Positions 1-7,855 of a stretch of 64,000 bases of DNA are shown here, piece by piece. The position numbers were made by a program, and so were the translations under genes. Within the stretch, counting starts at the first letter, position 1. Each line of letters opens with the position of its first letter. The notes under the pieces are model-generated. The model was not told the DNA's origin. It saw only the letters and a list, made by a program, of their open reading frames with translations, and did no database searches. The stretch comes from Angelakisella massiliensis (lineage in GTDB: Bacteria > Bacillota > Clostridia > Oscillospirales > Ruminococcaceae): the NCBI RefSeq assembly GCF_900104675.1, contig NZ_LT629945.1, forward strand, positions 2,929,683 to 2,993,682, given 5' to 3'.

Positions 1-704
1 TTGCTCTTTTGCCCTGCCGCGTCATACTCGTAAACAATGGCGAAAACTTCTCCTGACTCGTTGTACCAGCCATAGGTGTTCAGAGATTGTCCGTCTGCCG
101 CATAGGTCAGCTCCAGATATCCGATCTGTGCGCCCCTTGCGTCATAGGCCGTTACGCTGGATTTCTTCCCCTGGGCATTATAAGTATATTCATGGTACCA
201 GGTGAGATTGCCGGAGGCGTCATACTGGGACATCCGCCGGGTGTTGCCGGAGGAATCGGTGATGTTCCCGCTCTCTATCTCGGCAATTTTGTCGGCAATG
301 GCTGCATCCCCGCCGGTTTTATCCAAGCCCTCCTTGAGGATCTCCAAAGCCTTGTCATAGTCCCCCTGGCGGATGTAAATATCCGCAAGACCCAGCCACA
401 CTTCTCCGCTGTTGTCTCCCAGTTCCAAAGCCTTTTCGTAGTCGGCCAGGGCAGCGGACAGGTTCTCATCTGTTTCACCGGAGAAAACCGTCGCCTGCGC
501 ACGGCCAAGATAGGCTGTGGGATTCTTGGGGTCGATTTCGATGGCGGCGGTAAAAGCAATGACAGCTTCCTTGTAGTTGCCCTCCGACAGATATCGGATA
601 CCCAGATCATACTGGTCCTGCCACTGTTTTTCTATATTTTTTCCGCATCCGCATAGTCCGGACAAAAGCATGATTGCCAGCAGAATACACCATACCCGTT
701 TCAT
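1..704 (-). CDS. TPR lipoprotein, C-terminus cut by window edge
   Basis: The frame reads down from an ATG at 704 and runs off the window, so only about 234 residues are visible. The first 20 or so residues are a lipoprotein signal peptide ending in LCGC. Residues ~30-135 form TPR-type helices (YDLGIRYLSEGNYKEAVIAF, then DPKNPTAYLGRAQA). The visible C-terminal part contains short repeats of the form YDASGN / YNAQGKKSSVTAYDARG, which resemble RHS/YD-type beta repeats. It is a close paralogue of the next gene upstream (720-1601): the TPR parts are nearly identical while the C-terminal parts differ. The two lie 15 bp apart and are probably co-transcribed. The role is unknown; a surface scaffold or sensor is an inference. 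Confidence 0.85.
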   Translation of the reverse strand, partial: MKRVWCILLAIMLLSGLCGCGKNIEKQWQDQYDLGIRYLSEGNYKEAVIAFTAAIEIDPKNPTAYLGRAQATVFSGETDENLSAALADYEKALELGDNSGEVWLGLADIYIRQGDYDKALEILKEGLDKTGGDAAIADKIAEIESGNITDSSGNTRRMSQYDASGNLTWYHEYTYNAQGKKSSVTAYDARGAQIGYLELTYAADGQSLNTYGWYNESGEVFAIVYEYDAAGQKS

Positions 705-719
705 AAACCCACCTCTTCA

Positions 720-1601
720 TCATTCTGCCGGTATCTCTACAGACAGAATCAAATATCCTAAAATGGTCCCTTCCCCATCCAGCGCATACAGCAGCACCTG
801 CTGGGTGGTTCCAAGGTCCTCCGTCCATACCGGAAAGGAACCGTTGGAATCGGGATAATCCTTCCACAAGCTGCCCTCTGCCTTCCATAACGGCTCATAC
901 ATTCCGGCCAGCTCATAAATTTCCTCATCAGAAAAGCCTTCCGGTGACCAGGCGGCAATCAGCGCTGTCCAGATTCGTTCCGAAAGTTCCGGCGCAATCT
1001 GATCTGTATCCCATGTATAGGAAAATCGCAGCTGCCCTATAGAATCCGTATTGGTCCCGGCAATGGGCGGATCCAGCACAACCTCTGTTATATTGGCTGT
1101 AAAATGAACCAGATCGCTCACAGCCGTATCGGAAGCAGGGGCTTCATCCTCCATCTCCATAGAAGCAAGGGCATCCTTCAACGCTTCGTCTCCCGTTTCA
1201 TTCCACCCTTGTTCCAGCGTTTGTATCGCTTTTTCATAATCTCCCTGCTGGATGTAAATGTCCGCTATACCCAGCCACACTTCCCCGCTGTTGTCCCCCA
1301 GCTCCCGGGCCTTTTCATAGTCGGACAGAGCGGCGGACAGATTCTCCTCTGTGTCCCCGGAAAAAACGGCTGCCTGGGCACGGCCAATATAGGCCGCAGG
1401 ATTTTTGGGGTCGATGTCTATGGCAGCGGTAAAGGCGATGACGGCCTCAGCGTAGTTGCCCTCCGACAAATAGCGGACACCCAGGTCATACTGAGTCTGC
1501 CAGCTGGAGCCGCCGGAAACTGTTTCCGGCCCTCCGCAGGCGCAGCAACCCCATAATATGCAAACCACTGTCAGCAAAGATAGTAACCGATAAAATCTCA
1601 T
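720..1601 (-). CDS. TPR lipoprotein
   Basis: This is a predicted lipoprotein of about 293 residues. A GTG further upstream (1664) would add 21 charged residues before the signal peptide, so the ATG at 1601 (MRFYRLLSLLTVVCILWGC) is preferred; AGAGG lies about 12 bases upstream. Three TPR-like units occupy residues ~35-135 (GNYAEAVIAF, NPAAYIGRAQAAVFSGDTEE, GDYEKAIQTLEQG). The C-terminal ~150 residues have no recognisable family and include an aspartate/glutamate-rich linker. It is a paralogue of the downstream lipoprotein at 1-704; the shared TPR block suggests tandem duplication followed by divergence of the C-terminal domain. The function is unknown. Confidence 0.88.
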   Translation of the reverse strand: MRFYRLLSLLTVVCILWGCCACGGPETVSGGSSWQTQYDLGVRYLSEGNYAEAVIAFTAAIDIDPKNPAAYIGRAQAAVFSGDTEENLSAALSDYEKARELGDNSGEVWLGIADIYIQQGDYEKAIQTLEQGWNETGDEALKDALASMEMEDEAPASDTAVSDLVHFTANITEVVLDPPIAGTNTDSIGQLRFSYTWDTDQIAPELSERIWTALIAAWSPEGFSDEEIYELAGMYEPLWKAEGSLWKDYPDSNGSFPVWTEDLGTTQQVLLYALDGEGTILGYLILSVEIPAE

Positions 1602-1711
1602 GGGGCAAAAGACCTCTTTCACATCTTCCCGGCAAGGAGGGAATACATTTTTCCAGTTTTTCACTTCATCAATTGTTCACGAAAAATCTAGAAATTGGCA
1701 ATCTTAGATTG

Positions 1712-1740
1712 ATTATATCCTTTTACAACAAATTTTTCAA
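1712..1740 (-). promoter_or_regulatory. sigma-A-type promoter for the TPR lipoprotein pair
   Basis: On the minus strand TTGAAA (1735-1740) and TATAAT (1712-1717) are separated by 17 bases. The site lies ~110 bases upstream of the ATG at 1601, in an AT-rich intergenic region (1602-1890) with no other coding signal. Confidence 0.75.
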
Positions 1741-1896
1741 TATTTTAGTAATATTTAGATGATATTGAAAAATAAAAACAGATTTATCATTAACTTTCCA
1801 TTATCTGTTGTTTTTTAGCTGGATTAATGTATTAAATTTACTTTTTATAGAATTTTAAGGAATTTATTTTTTCTCACAACCCTTTTTTGAGGCACA

Positions 1897-1934
1897 AAAA
1901 AATAGCTTTCAAACAGCATATGCCATTTGAAAGC
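1897..1934 (-). terminator. Rho-independent terminator of the kinase/VWA operon
   Basis: A perfect 9-bp stem (1905-1913 with 1926-1934, GCTTTCAAA/TTTGAAAGC) is followed on the minus strand by TATTTTTTT. It sits 10 bases after the stop codon at 1945 and separates the large operon from the two lipoprotein genes. Confidence 0.88.
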
Positions 1935-1944
1935 CATTTTTCAG

Positions 1945-3288
1945 TCACAATATTTTAAACTCATTTCCATTTTGCCACAGCAGGACAGTTCCATCCTCCA
2001 GACAGGCGGCAGCATAAACACCGTTTCCATATAACCCTGTCAAAGGTGCGGACAGCGTGACCTCGCTTACCTGTCCATCCCTTGTGATCCGCAGCAAACG
2101 TCCATCGGCATCCTCCATCAGCATCACGGAGGAGGCGCACGCCACAGTACGAACCCCGAAGCCAGGATACACCCCGCCATTATTGGTGGACTGCCAATCT
2201 CCTGCCCGGTAAGGTATTCCATACAGGCTGCCGTCGGAACCAATCCATGCTGCCTGTCCTCTGCCCAGAGGGGTGAACTCCACTACATCGCTGCCCAGCA
2301 GCTGCCATTGTCCGCTTTGGCCGGAGACATACAGCTTCCCCTGGCTGGTGAGGATGTAGCAGCTTTCGCCATCGCTCTCCAGAGCAATCACCGGCGGGAA
2401 CTGCTCCAGTTTGGTGAAATTCTGTCCCACGGCACCGCCGGACTGCCACAAGCTTCCGTCTGTGCGCAGTACCAGCAGCCGTCCCGGGGTTCCAGCCGCC
2501 GCGGCTATATCCCCTGTATCCATCAGACAGGTCCAGCCGCTCTGAGGCAGGGCGGTACCATAAGAAAGCCCCATCTGTCCCCAGCGGTTTTCTCCCGCCG
2601 CCCACAGATTGCCGGTGCGGTCCACCACATAGCTGGTTTGACCGCCGCTGCTGACCCGCAGGGCCTCACCGGGAAAATCCGCGGGCAGAAAGTCCTCCTG
2701 GGTCATCTCCTTTTCTCCCAGCCAATGATCTGTCCCCAACTGGCCCAAAACATTGGAACCCCGGCTGAGCAGCTGTCCATCCTGAATCAGCAGAGCCTGA
2801 TTTTCACCGCCGCAGTAAGGCCAGGGCCGCTGAAAATACAGCTCCAGTACCTGCTGCAGCAGCTCATAATACTGATCCTCATCGGTCTGGGTGATCAGCT
2901 GTTGGATCAGCTGGACCGCCTGGCTCTCCCTGCCGCTTTCCACATAAATGTTGACCAGTTCCTCCGACAGTTCCCGGTCCGGCCGGTCCTCATCCATCGC
3001 CTCCACCAGCACCTGACTGGCCATCTCATATTCACCATTCCCCGCATAGGCCTGAGCCAGACCGATCTGAGCGTCCTTATTGCAGGGGTCCATGGCAATG
3101 GCATTGGAAAACTCCAGGATGGCTCCTGAAAAATTCAGTTCCGACAGGTACTGCCGTCCCAGCGTAAGGCAGGAGGCGGCGGTGGCGGTGGAAAACAGGG
3201 TGTTCCATATCCCGTAAGCGGCTACTGTCAGTATCACCAGCAGCAGCGGCAATAACAACGGCCCCTTATTAGCTTTGAGCGTTTCCAT
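1945..3288 (-). CDS. Membrane-anchored TPR / RCC1-like repeat protein
   Basis: 447 residues. The N-terminus carries one membrane segment (residues ~8-30, PLLLPLLLVILTVAAYGIW) without a lipobox. TPR helices follow to about residue 145 (GRQYLSELNFSGAILEFSNA, DPCNKDAQIGLAQAYAGNGE). The remainder is built from beta-propeller-like units with RCC1 character (RGSNVLGQLGTD, AAGENRWGQMGLS, repeated W/G-rich strands). The start is well placed: AAAGGAGGGG lies 8 bases upstream, inside the end of the preceding VWA gene, which it overlaps by 20 bases, so translation is probably coupled. It is the last gene of the operon before the terminator. An extracytoplasmic binding role is inferred from topology only. 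Confidence 0.85.
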   Translation of the reverse strand: METLKANKGPLLLPLLLVILTVAAYGIWNTLFSTATAASCLTLGRQYLSELNFSGAILEFSNAIAMDPCNKDAQIGLAQAYAGNGEYEMASQVLVEAMDEDRPDRELSEELVNIYVESGRESQAVQLIQQLITQTDEDQYYELLQQVLELYFQRPWPYCGGENQALLIQDGQLLSRGSNVLGQLGTDHWLGEKEMTQEDFLPADFPGEALRVSSGGQTSYVVDRTGNLWAAGENRWGQMGLSYGTALPQSGWTCLMDTGDIAAAAGTPGRLLVLRTDGSLWQSGGAVGQNFTKLEQFPPVIALESDGESCYILTSQGKLYVSGQSGQWQLLGSDVVEFTPLGRGQAAWIGSDGSLYGIPYRAGDWQSTNNGGVYPGFGVRTVACASSVMLMEDADGRLLRITRDGQVSEVTLSAPLTGLYGNGVYAAACLEDGTVLLWQNGNEFKIL

Positions 3289-6055
3289 CCGTCACCCCTC
3301 CTTTCTGCAGCTGTTCCATGATCTTCATCTGCTCTCCGGTGCAGTCCAGCAGAAAGCTTCCCTGGGCCACCACCGAATGGCTCTGATCCAGATAAGCGCT
3401 GTCCCCCGACAGCAGCCGCACCGTGCCATATCCCTCCAGAGCCCCTGTTTCTCCCAGCTCCACCGGTCCTTCCACAGCCCCCTCCTGTGCCAAGGGAGTT
3501 TCCGGCTGGAAGAACAGCAAGCCTTCCACCGACAGGGACAAGGTGGCGGCGGCATCGGAAATATTTTCGGTATCCCGCACCCGAGCGCTTCCCAGAACCA
3601 CAGTACCATCGGGAAGAATCATCGTCTGGCTGCTGGTAAGCCACACATTGCCCAAATGGAAATCATGTATCTGAGACGTTTCTCCCGCGGCCACCAGATA
3701 GTCATAGGTAATTGCTTCTCCATCCGCTGTCTCCAATATGACTTTCTGCCAGCCCGGCTCCGAAAACGGTGTCCCCTGCACCCGCAGAACGCTGTCTGAA
3801 GCGCCTGTTTGCAGGGTCATGGTCTCACCACCCATGGTCACTCCCGTCACGAGGCTGAGATTTTCACCGGTGAGGGTAAAGGAAAGGGATGCGTTTTCCT
3901 GCTCTGCCAGCCGTTCCAGATTCTCCGCCCAGATAAAATTGGGGGAAACGCCTGTAACCGCAGGCAAAACCTCTTCTTCCACCGGCAAGGCATAGTCCAC
4001 CCGGACGCTGCTCTTGCCATCTGAAACGGAAACAAAGAAATATCGTCCGCTGTCTGTCTCCGGATCAGGCGCGGTATACCGCAGCTGTACACTGTTGCCG
4101 ATAACGCCTGCCAGACTGGCATAGACGCTTACCAGCTCGGTGGAGCTTTCGGCGCGGATATACTGACCGCCGGTGGCGTCGGCAATCTCCTGAAGCAGCT
4201 GGTCGTTGACGCTGCCGAAACCGATGGTGTGAATCACCACACCCTGCTGTACCGCCTGCTCCACCACCGACTGATCCAGTCCGCTCTGGCCATCGGTCAT
4301 CAACAGCATGGTACCGCCTATTCCATGTTCTCCCAGGGCCTCCAGCCCCATACTGATGCCGGCGGAAATATTGGTCCCGCCCAAAGCACTCAGCTGCTGG
4401 GCCGCGTACAGCGCCGCCGCGTGGTCCCCGCTGGAGGGAGCCAAGATCTGAGCTGAGTCGGAAAAGCCCACCAGAGACAAAAAGGTGGTTTCATCCAGAC
4501 TGCCGATAAAGCTCTCCAGGGCCGCCCGGAGATTGGCGATAGGAGTTCCTCCCATACTTCCGCTCTGGTCCACCACACAGCAAAGCTCCATCATGCCCTG
4601 GCTTTCAGGAAGCTTCGCCTCATACTGTACCGGCTGCCGGGTATCTTTGGCAATGACCTCTTCCTTGTCCAAGACCTGATGAATCACTTCCTCCCGGCCG
4701 GCCAGGGTCACTGTTACCTGGGGATACTCTGTCAAATCCACTTTAGCGGCGTACAGATCCCGGCCATAGGTCTTCTGCTGGCTGACGATATAATCGGAAA
4801 AATCCCGGGTAATACCGCTGGCGCTGATACCCGCCATATCCGGTGTACCGGCAGTGAGCACGGTGGAAACGGCATCCCGGAACTCCACCGAATCGGTGCC
4901 GATATCCGGCTGGCTGTCATACACCTGCTGCAAAATGTTCAGGGCGCTGCGCAGTCTGGAATCGGAGGTGAGCTTTGCCTCCACCGAGTCAGCGGCATCC
5001 AGCAGCCTTGTCACGGCATCCTCATAGTCCCGCATGGCGTAATAAAGCCTTGCCCGGACAATATCCGCCTCCAGGGAATGGATGTCGGCAATGGAATTGA
5101 AGGCCCGGTAAACAAAGAGAAAATCATACTCCTGTTCCAGCTCCTCCTGGCGCTGATACAGCTCCTTTTTCTCCTCTTCCAGTGCCTGCTGCCCTTCCGC
5201 CGGAGACAGGGAAAGCTGCTCCAGACGCAGACGCACCTCTTCCAGCTCCTTGGACAGCTTTTCTCTGGTCCCTGAGATGCTGCCGGGAACATTTCCCTCC
5301 TCATCGGCAAAAAGGGCTCCGTCTATCTCCTGACCCCGGTAGGCACACTCGGCAATCACCTCCGCCAACAGCAGGCGGTTTTCCGCTGACCCCCGCAGCT
5401 TCACCAGGGACACGCTGTTTGCCATTGCCTGGTACCAGTTTCCGCTGCCCATCGCCCCGTTGATGGAAATGCGCAGCTGTTCCTCTTCATTTTGGGAAGA
5501 AGCCGCCCCATCAGGGGACTGCTGCTGCCCGATCCACTGGCCGGTCTCCATCAGAAAGCGCTCCTGAAAGCGCTGCTCCGCTTTTTCCGACAGCTTCATC
5601 TGGTCACGGAGAATGGATATGGCCGTCAGACAGCTCTGGATATCGTTTCCCTGTACGGCCCTGATCTGCAGGGTCACATTTTTTTGCTGCTCATTTCCAG
5701 CCAACGATTCCAGGCTGTCGGCCTTCATCTGGGCAATGAGGCTGTTTCCCCGCATCTGTTCCAGCACCGCCCGGGCTCCCACGGACACAAAGGTATCCCG
5801 GCCTACCTTTTTCAGATAATAGTCCGCTTCCTCCAGCCGCTGCTGCTCCAAATAGCACAGGGCCAGATAGGTCCGCTGCCGGTCTTCCTCTTGCTGCTTC
5901 CAGTTCACCCAGCTGAAGGCTCCCCCGGCGCCGCTCCCCAGGACCCCCGCCGCAAGCAGTGAGGCCATCCAGCGGCGGGGGAGCTTTTTCCGCAGCAATA
6001 TACCTGCCGCTGCCAATAAAAGACCGGCGGCGGCGATTATCAGCGAAACAATCAT
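3269..6055 (-). CDS. Membrane protein with von Willebrand factor A domain
   Basis: 928 residues from the ATG at 6055, which overlaps the stop of the preceding gene (ATGA) and has AGGAGGGGGAG just upstream. A longer in-frame start at 6082 lacks a ribosome site. Two N-terminal membrane segments (residues ~1-20 and ~28-45) precede helical, partly TPR-like and coiled-coil sequence (Q/E-rich around 290). The VWA domain spans ~residues 485-660 and has a complete MIDAS: DQSGSM near 496, GGTNIS, and TDGQS near 586. A beta-rich, IPT-like tail follows. Intact MIDAS residues imply a divalent-metal-dependent protein-binding role. Its genetic link to the Ser/Thr kinase upstream suggests one signalling or envelope system. 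Confidence 0.9.
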   Translation of the reverse strand: MIVSLIIAAAGLLLAAAGILLRKKLPRRWMASLLAAGVLGSGAGGAFSWVNWKQQEEDRQRTYLALCYLEQQRLEEADYYLKKVGRDTFVSVGARAVLEQMRGNSLIAQMKADSLESLAGNEQQKNVTLQIRAVQGNDIQSCLTAISILRDQMKLSEKAEQRFQERFLMETGQWIGQQQSPDGAASSQNEEEQLRISINGAMGSGNWYQAMANSVSLVKLRGSAENRLLLAEVIAECAYRGQEIDGALFADEEGNVPGSISGTREKLSKELEEVRLRLEQLSLSPAEGQQALEEEKKELYQRQEELEQEYDFLFVYRAFNSIADIHSLEADIVRARLYYAMRDYEDAVTRLLDAADSVEAKLTSDSRLRSALNILQQVYDSQPDIGTDSVEFRDAVSTVLTAGTPDMAGISASGITRDFSDYIVSQQKTYGRDLYAAKVDLTEYPQVTVTLAGREEVIHQVLDKEEVIAKDTRQPVQYEAKLPESQGMMELCCVVDQSGSMGGTPIANLRAALESFIGSLDETTFLSLVGFSDSAQILAPSSGDHAAALYAAQQLSALGGTNISAGISMGLEALGEHGIGGTMLLMTDGQSGLDQSVVEQAVQQGVVIHTIGFGSVNDQLLQEIADATGGQYIRAESSTELVSVYASLAGVIGNSVQLRYTAPDPETDSGRYFFVSVSDGKSSVRVDYALPVEEEVLPAVTGVSPNFIWAENLERLAEQENASLSFTLTGENLSLVTGVTMGGETMTLQTGASDSVLRVQGTPFSEPGWQKVILETADGEAITYDYLVAAGETSQIHDFHLGNVWLTSSQTMILPDGTVVLGSARVRDTENISDAAATLSLSVEGLLFFQPETPLAQEGAVEGPVELGETGALEGYGTVRLLSGDSAYLDQSHSVVAQGSFLLDCTGEQMKIMEQLQKGGVTDGNAQS

Positions 6056-7110
6056 ACTCCCCCTCCTATTCTGTAGCCGCATTTGATGCAGAACTTGCGC
6101 CCCGGCATCAGCTCCGCGCCGCAGGAGGGGCAGACCCCCGGCCGCTCCTCCGTTTTCGCAGCGGAAGTCTGTTCCTCACGGACCGTTTCTGCTGCGGCAG
6201 ACCGCTCATCGCCATCATCCTTTGTGGAGGAGACCTGCTCCGGCATATTTTGTGGTTTTTCCTCCTGCATCTCTTCTGCCATCAATACTGTGGCGGAATC
6301 GGCGCTGCTCTTTTCCCCAGGGGCAAAAGCCTCCCCTTCCGCAGACTCCGGCTTGTCCGCAGATTCTTTTTCCACAAGCTGTTCCGAAGCCAGAAGCTCT
6401 GTCCCATCCGTCAGGGGGAGTTCCTGTTCCTCCATCAAAAGGGTATCCCCTCCCACGGAAGCCGGAGATGCGGCATCCAGCGTCTCCCGGGTCAGCAGCA
6501 CCGTCTGGTCTGCCGGGACATTTTCCACTTTATTCTTTTCTGGTGTCTCCAGCAGCACAGTTTCTTCCGGGGCCGGAGCCTCAGGCTGAGAAGACAAGGC
6601 GGCATTCTCTCCTGAAGCCGCCTGAGAAGCCTCTTCCATCAGCACCGTTTCCGTCTGCTCCTGCAAAAGTACCGTTTGATCCTGAGGCGGGGACTGTTTT
6701 TCGGAACTGGACTCTTTCAAAAGTACCGTTTGGGGCTCCTCAGCCGCCGCTGGACCCATTCCCGCAGCGGGAGGAATTTTTTTCTTTTCCCCAGTGGAAC
6801 CCGGCTTTTTGCTGCCTTTGGCTGGGGGAATCTTCTTTGCTGACACAGGAGCTGGATTTTTCTCCTGTTTTCCCGACGCCGGCGCCAGCTTCTGCTTTTT
6901 ATCCCTTTTTCTCAGTCCCACTGCCGCCAACAGCAGCCATATCAGAAGCGCCGCCAAGGCGGTATACTGCCAGCTGACCGACAGCACCCGCCCCAGACCA
7001 GTGGAAAGCCGATAGGCCCCCAATCCCCGCAGCAGCAAAAAAGCTGTCACGGAGTAGGCCGTCAGCAGCGCCGCCAACACCAGCAGCGCCGCTCCTATTT
7101 TCTTCTTCAT
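6052..7110 (-). CDS. Membrane/zinc-ribbon protein with TVLL repeats
   Basis: 352 residues. The ATG at 7110 follows CAGGAGGGAAGT; an in-frame start at 7137 is not supported. Two N-terminal membrane segments (~5-27, ~45-65) are followed by a ~220-residue low-complexity linker rich in Glu, Ala, Pro and Ser. The linker carries seven short motifs of the form T-V/L-L-L/M: QTVLLKE, QTVLLQE, ETVLMEE, ETVLLET, QTVLLTR, DTLLMEE and ATVLMAE. The C-terminus is a zinc ribbon (CPSCGAELMPGRKFCIKCG). Thr followed by hydrophobic residues in an acidic context resembles phospho-threonine sites recognised by FHA domains in other Ser/Thr kinase pathways. That it is a substrate of the kinase at 7855-9960 is an inference. 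No FHA gene is visible in the window. Confidence 0.85.
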   Translation of the reverse strand: MKKKIGAALLVLAALLTAYSVTAFLLLRGLGAYRLSTGLGRVLSVSWQYTALAALLIWLLLAAVGLRKRDKKQKLAPASGKQEKNPAPVSAKKIPPAKGSKKPGSTGEKKKIPPAAGMGPAAAEEPQTVLLKESSSEKQSPPQDQTVLLQEQTETVLMEEASQAASGENAALSSQPEAPAPEETVLLETPEKNKVENVPADQTVLLTRETLDAASPASVGGDTLLMEEQELPLTDGTELLASEQLVEKESADKPESAEGEAFAPGEKSSADSATVLMAEEMQEEKPQNMPEQVSSTKDDGDERSAAAETVREEQTSAAKTEERPGVCPSCGAELMPGRKFCIKCGYRIGGGV

Positions 7111-7166
7111 ACTTCCCTCCTGGAGACTGGAACGCACCTCTTTCCCGTCTCCGCTTATCTGTCAAA

Positions 7167-7640
7167 TCACTGGCTGGATTTCACACTGGCTCCGCAGTTG
7201 CCGCAGAATATCGCCCCTTCATCCAAAAGCTGACCGCACTCGGGACAAGTATGGGCAGGAGCAGGCTCCCCCTGGGAAGACTGCTGAGCTGCTGCCATGG
7301 GAGAACCACACTGGGGACAAAAACGATTGCCCCGGACCACTTCGGCCCCACATTGGGGACACAGCTCAATATTCTTCAGTTCCCGGATGGCGACCCGATC
7401 CCGCTCGATCTGGGCCTCCACTTCCTTGATCTGTCCCAGGATCTCATCCACTTTGGGGTCACCCACCGGCAGCAGCTCCGGCCGCTCCAGCAGATATCTC
7501 CCCAAAGCGGCGTGATTTTCCTTGATCCGCTGCTCCAGGCCGCCAATCTCCATATTCAAGCGGGTGACCTCCGCCATCTCCTTACTCTTGCTCACCGCGT
7601 TCTGCGCAAAGCGGCTGACACTGTCTTTCCATGCTGCCAT
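7167..7640 (-). CDS. Coiled-coil double zinc-ribbon protein
   Basis: 157 residues; AAGGAGG lies 7 bases upstream of the ATG. Residues ~15-90 form a coiled coil (EMAEVTRLNMEIGGLEQRI, VEAQIERDRVAIRELKNIE). Two zinc ribbons follow: CPQCGAEVVRGNRFCPQCG (~93-111) and CPECG...FCGNCG (~132-152). There is no signal peptide or membrane segment, so it is cytoplasmic. Such proteins are commonly adaptors, but the partner is not known; its position between the small membrane protein and the TVLL protein suggests a role in the kinase cluster. Confidence 0.85.
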   Translation of the reverse strand: MAAWKDSVSRFAQNAVSKSKEMAEVTRLNMEIGGLEQRIKENHAALGRYLLERPELLPVGDPKVDEILGQIKEVEAQIERDRVAIRELKNIELCPQCGAEVVRGNRFCPQCGSPMAAAQQSSQGEPAPAHTCPECGQLLDEGAIFCGNCGASVKSSQ

Positions 7641-7711
7641 TGTTTTTTCCTCCTTGTTATTTGTATGTTATCACTTCATCTTTATATGGACAGACCTACG
7701 GAGCAGCTCCG

Positions 7712-7855
7712 TCAGTCATATTCCCTTCGAACCGCTTCTTCGATCCCTTTTCGCTTGCGTCCCAGTGTCACAAGCAGTACCACACCCAGCAAAAGGCCCA
7801 GTACCACCAGACCAATGCCGCCCGCAAGAAGCAGCATCCCTTTGGTCAGCACCAT
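7712..7855 (-). CDS. 47-residue single-pass membrane protein
   Basis: A small gene starting at the ATG at 7855, whose A overlaps the TAA of the kinase gene (TAATG), so it is probably translated by coupling. The product is mostly one hydrophobic helix (residues ~7-31, rich in Leu, Gly and Val) followed by a positive stretch GRKRKG and the acidic end EEAVRREYD, giving an N-out/C-in arrangement. No family is recognised. Tight coupling to the kinase gene argues that it is real and may act with it. Confidence 0.6.
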   Translation of the reverse strand: MVLTKGMLLLAGGIGLVVLGLLLGVVLLVTLGRKRKGIEEAVRREYD

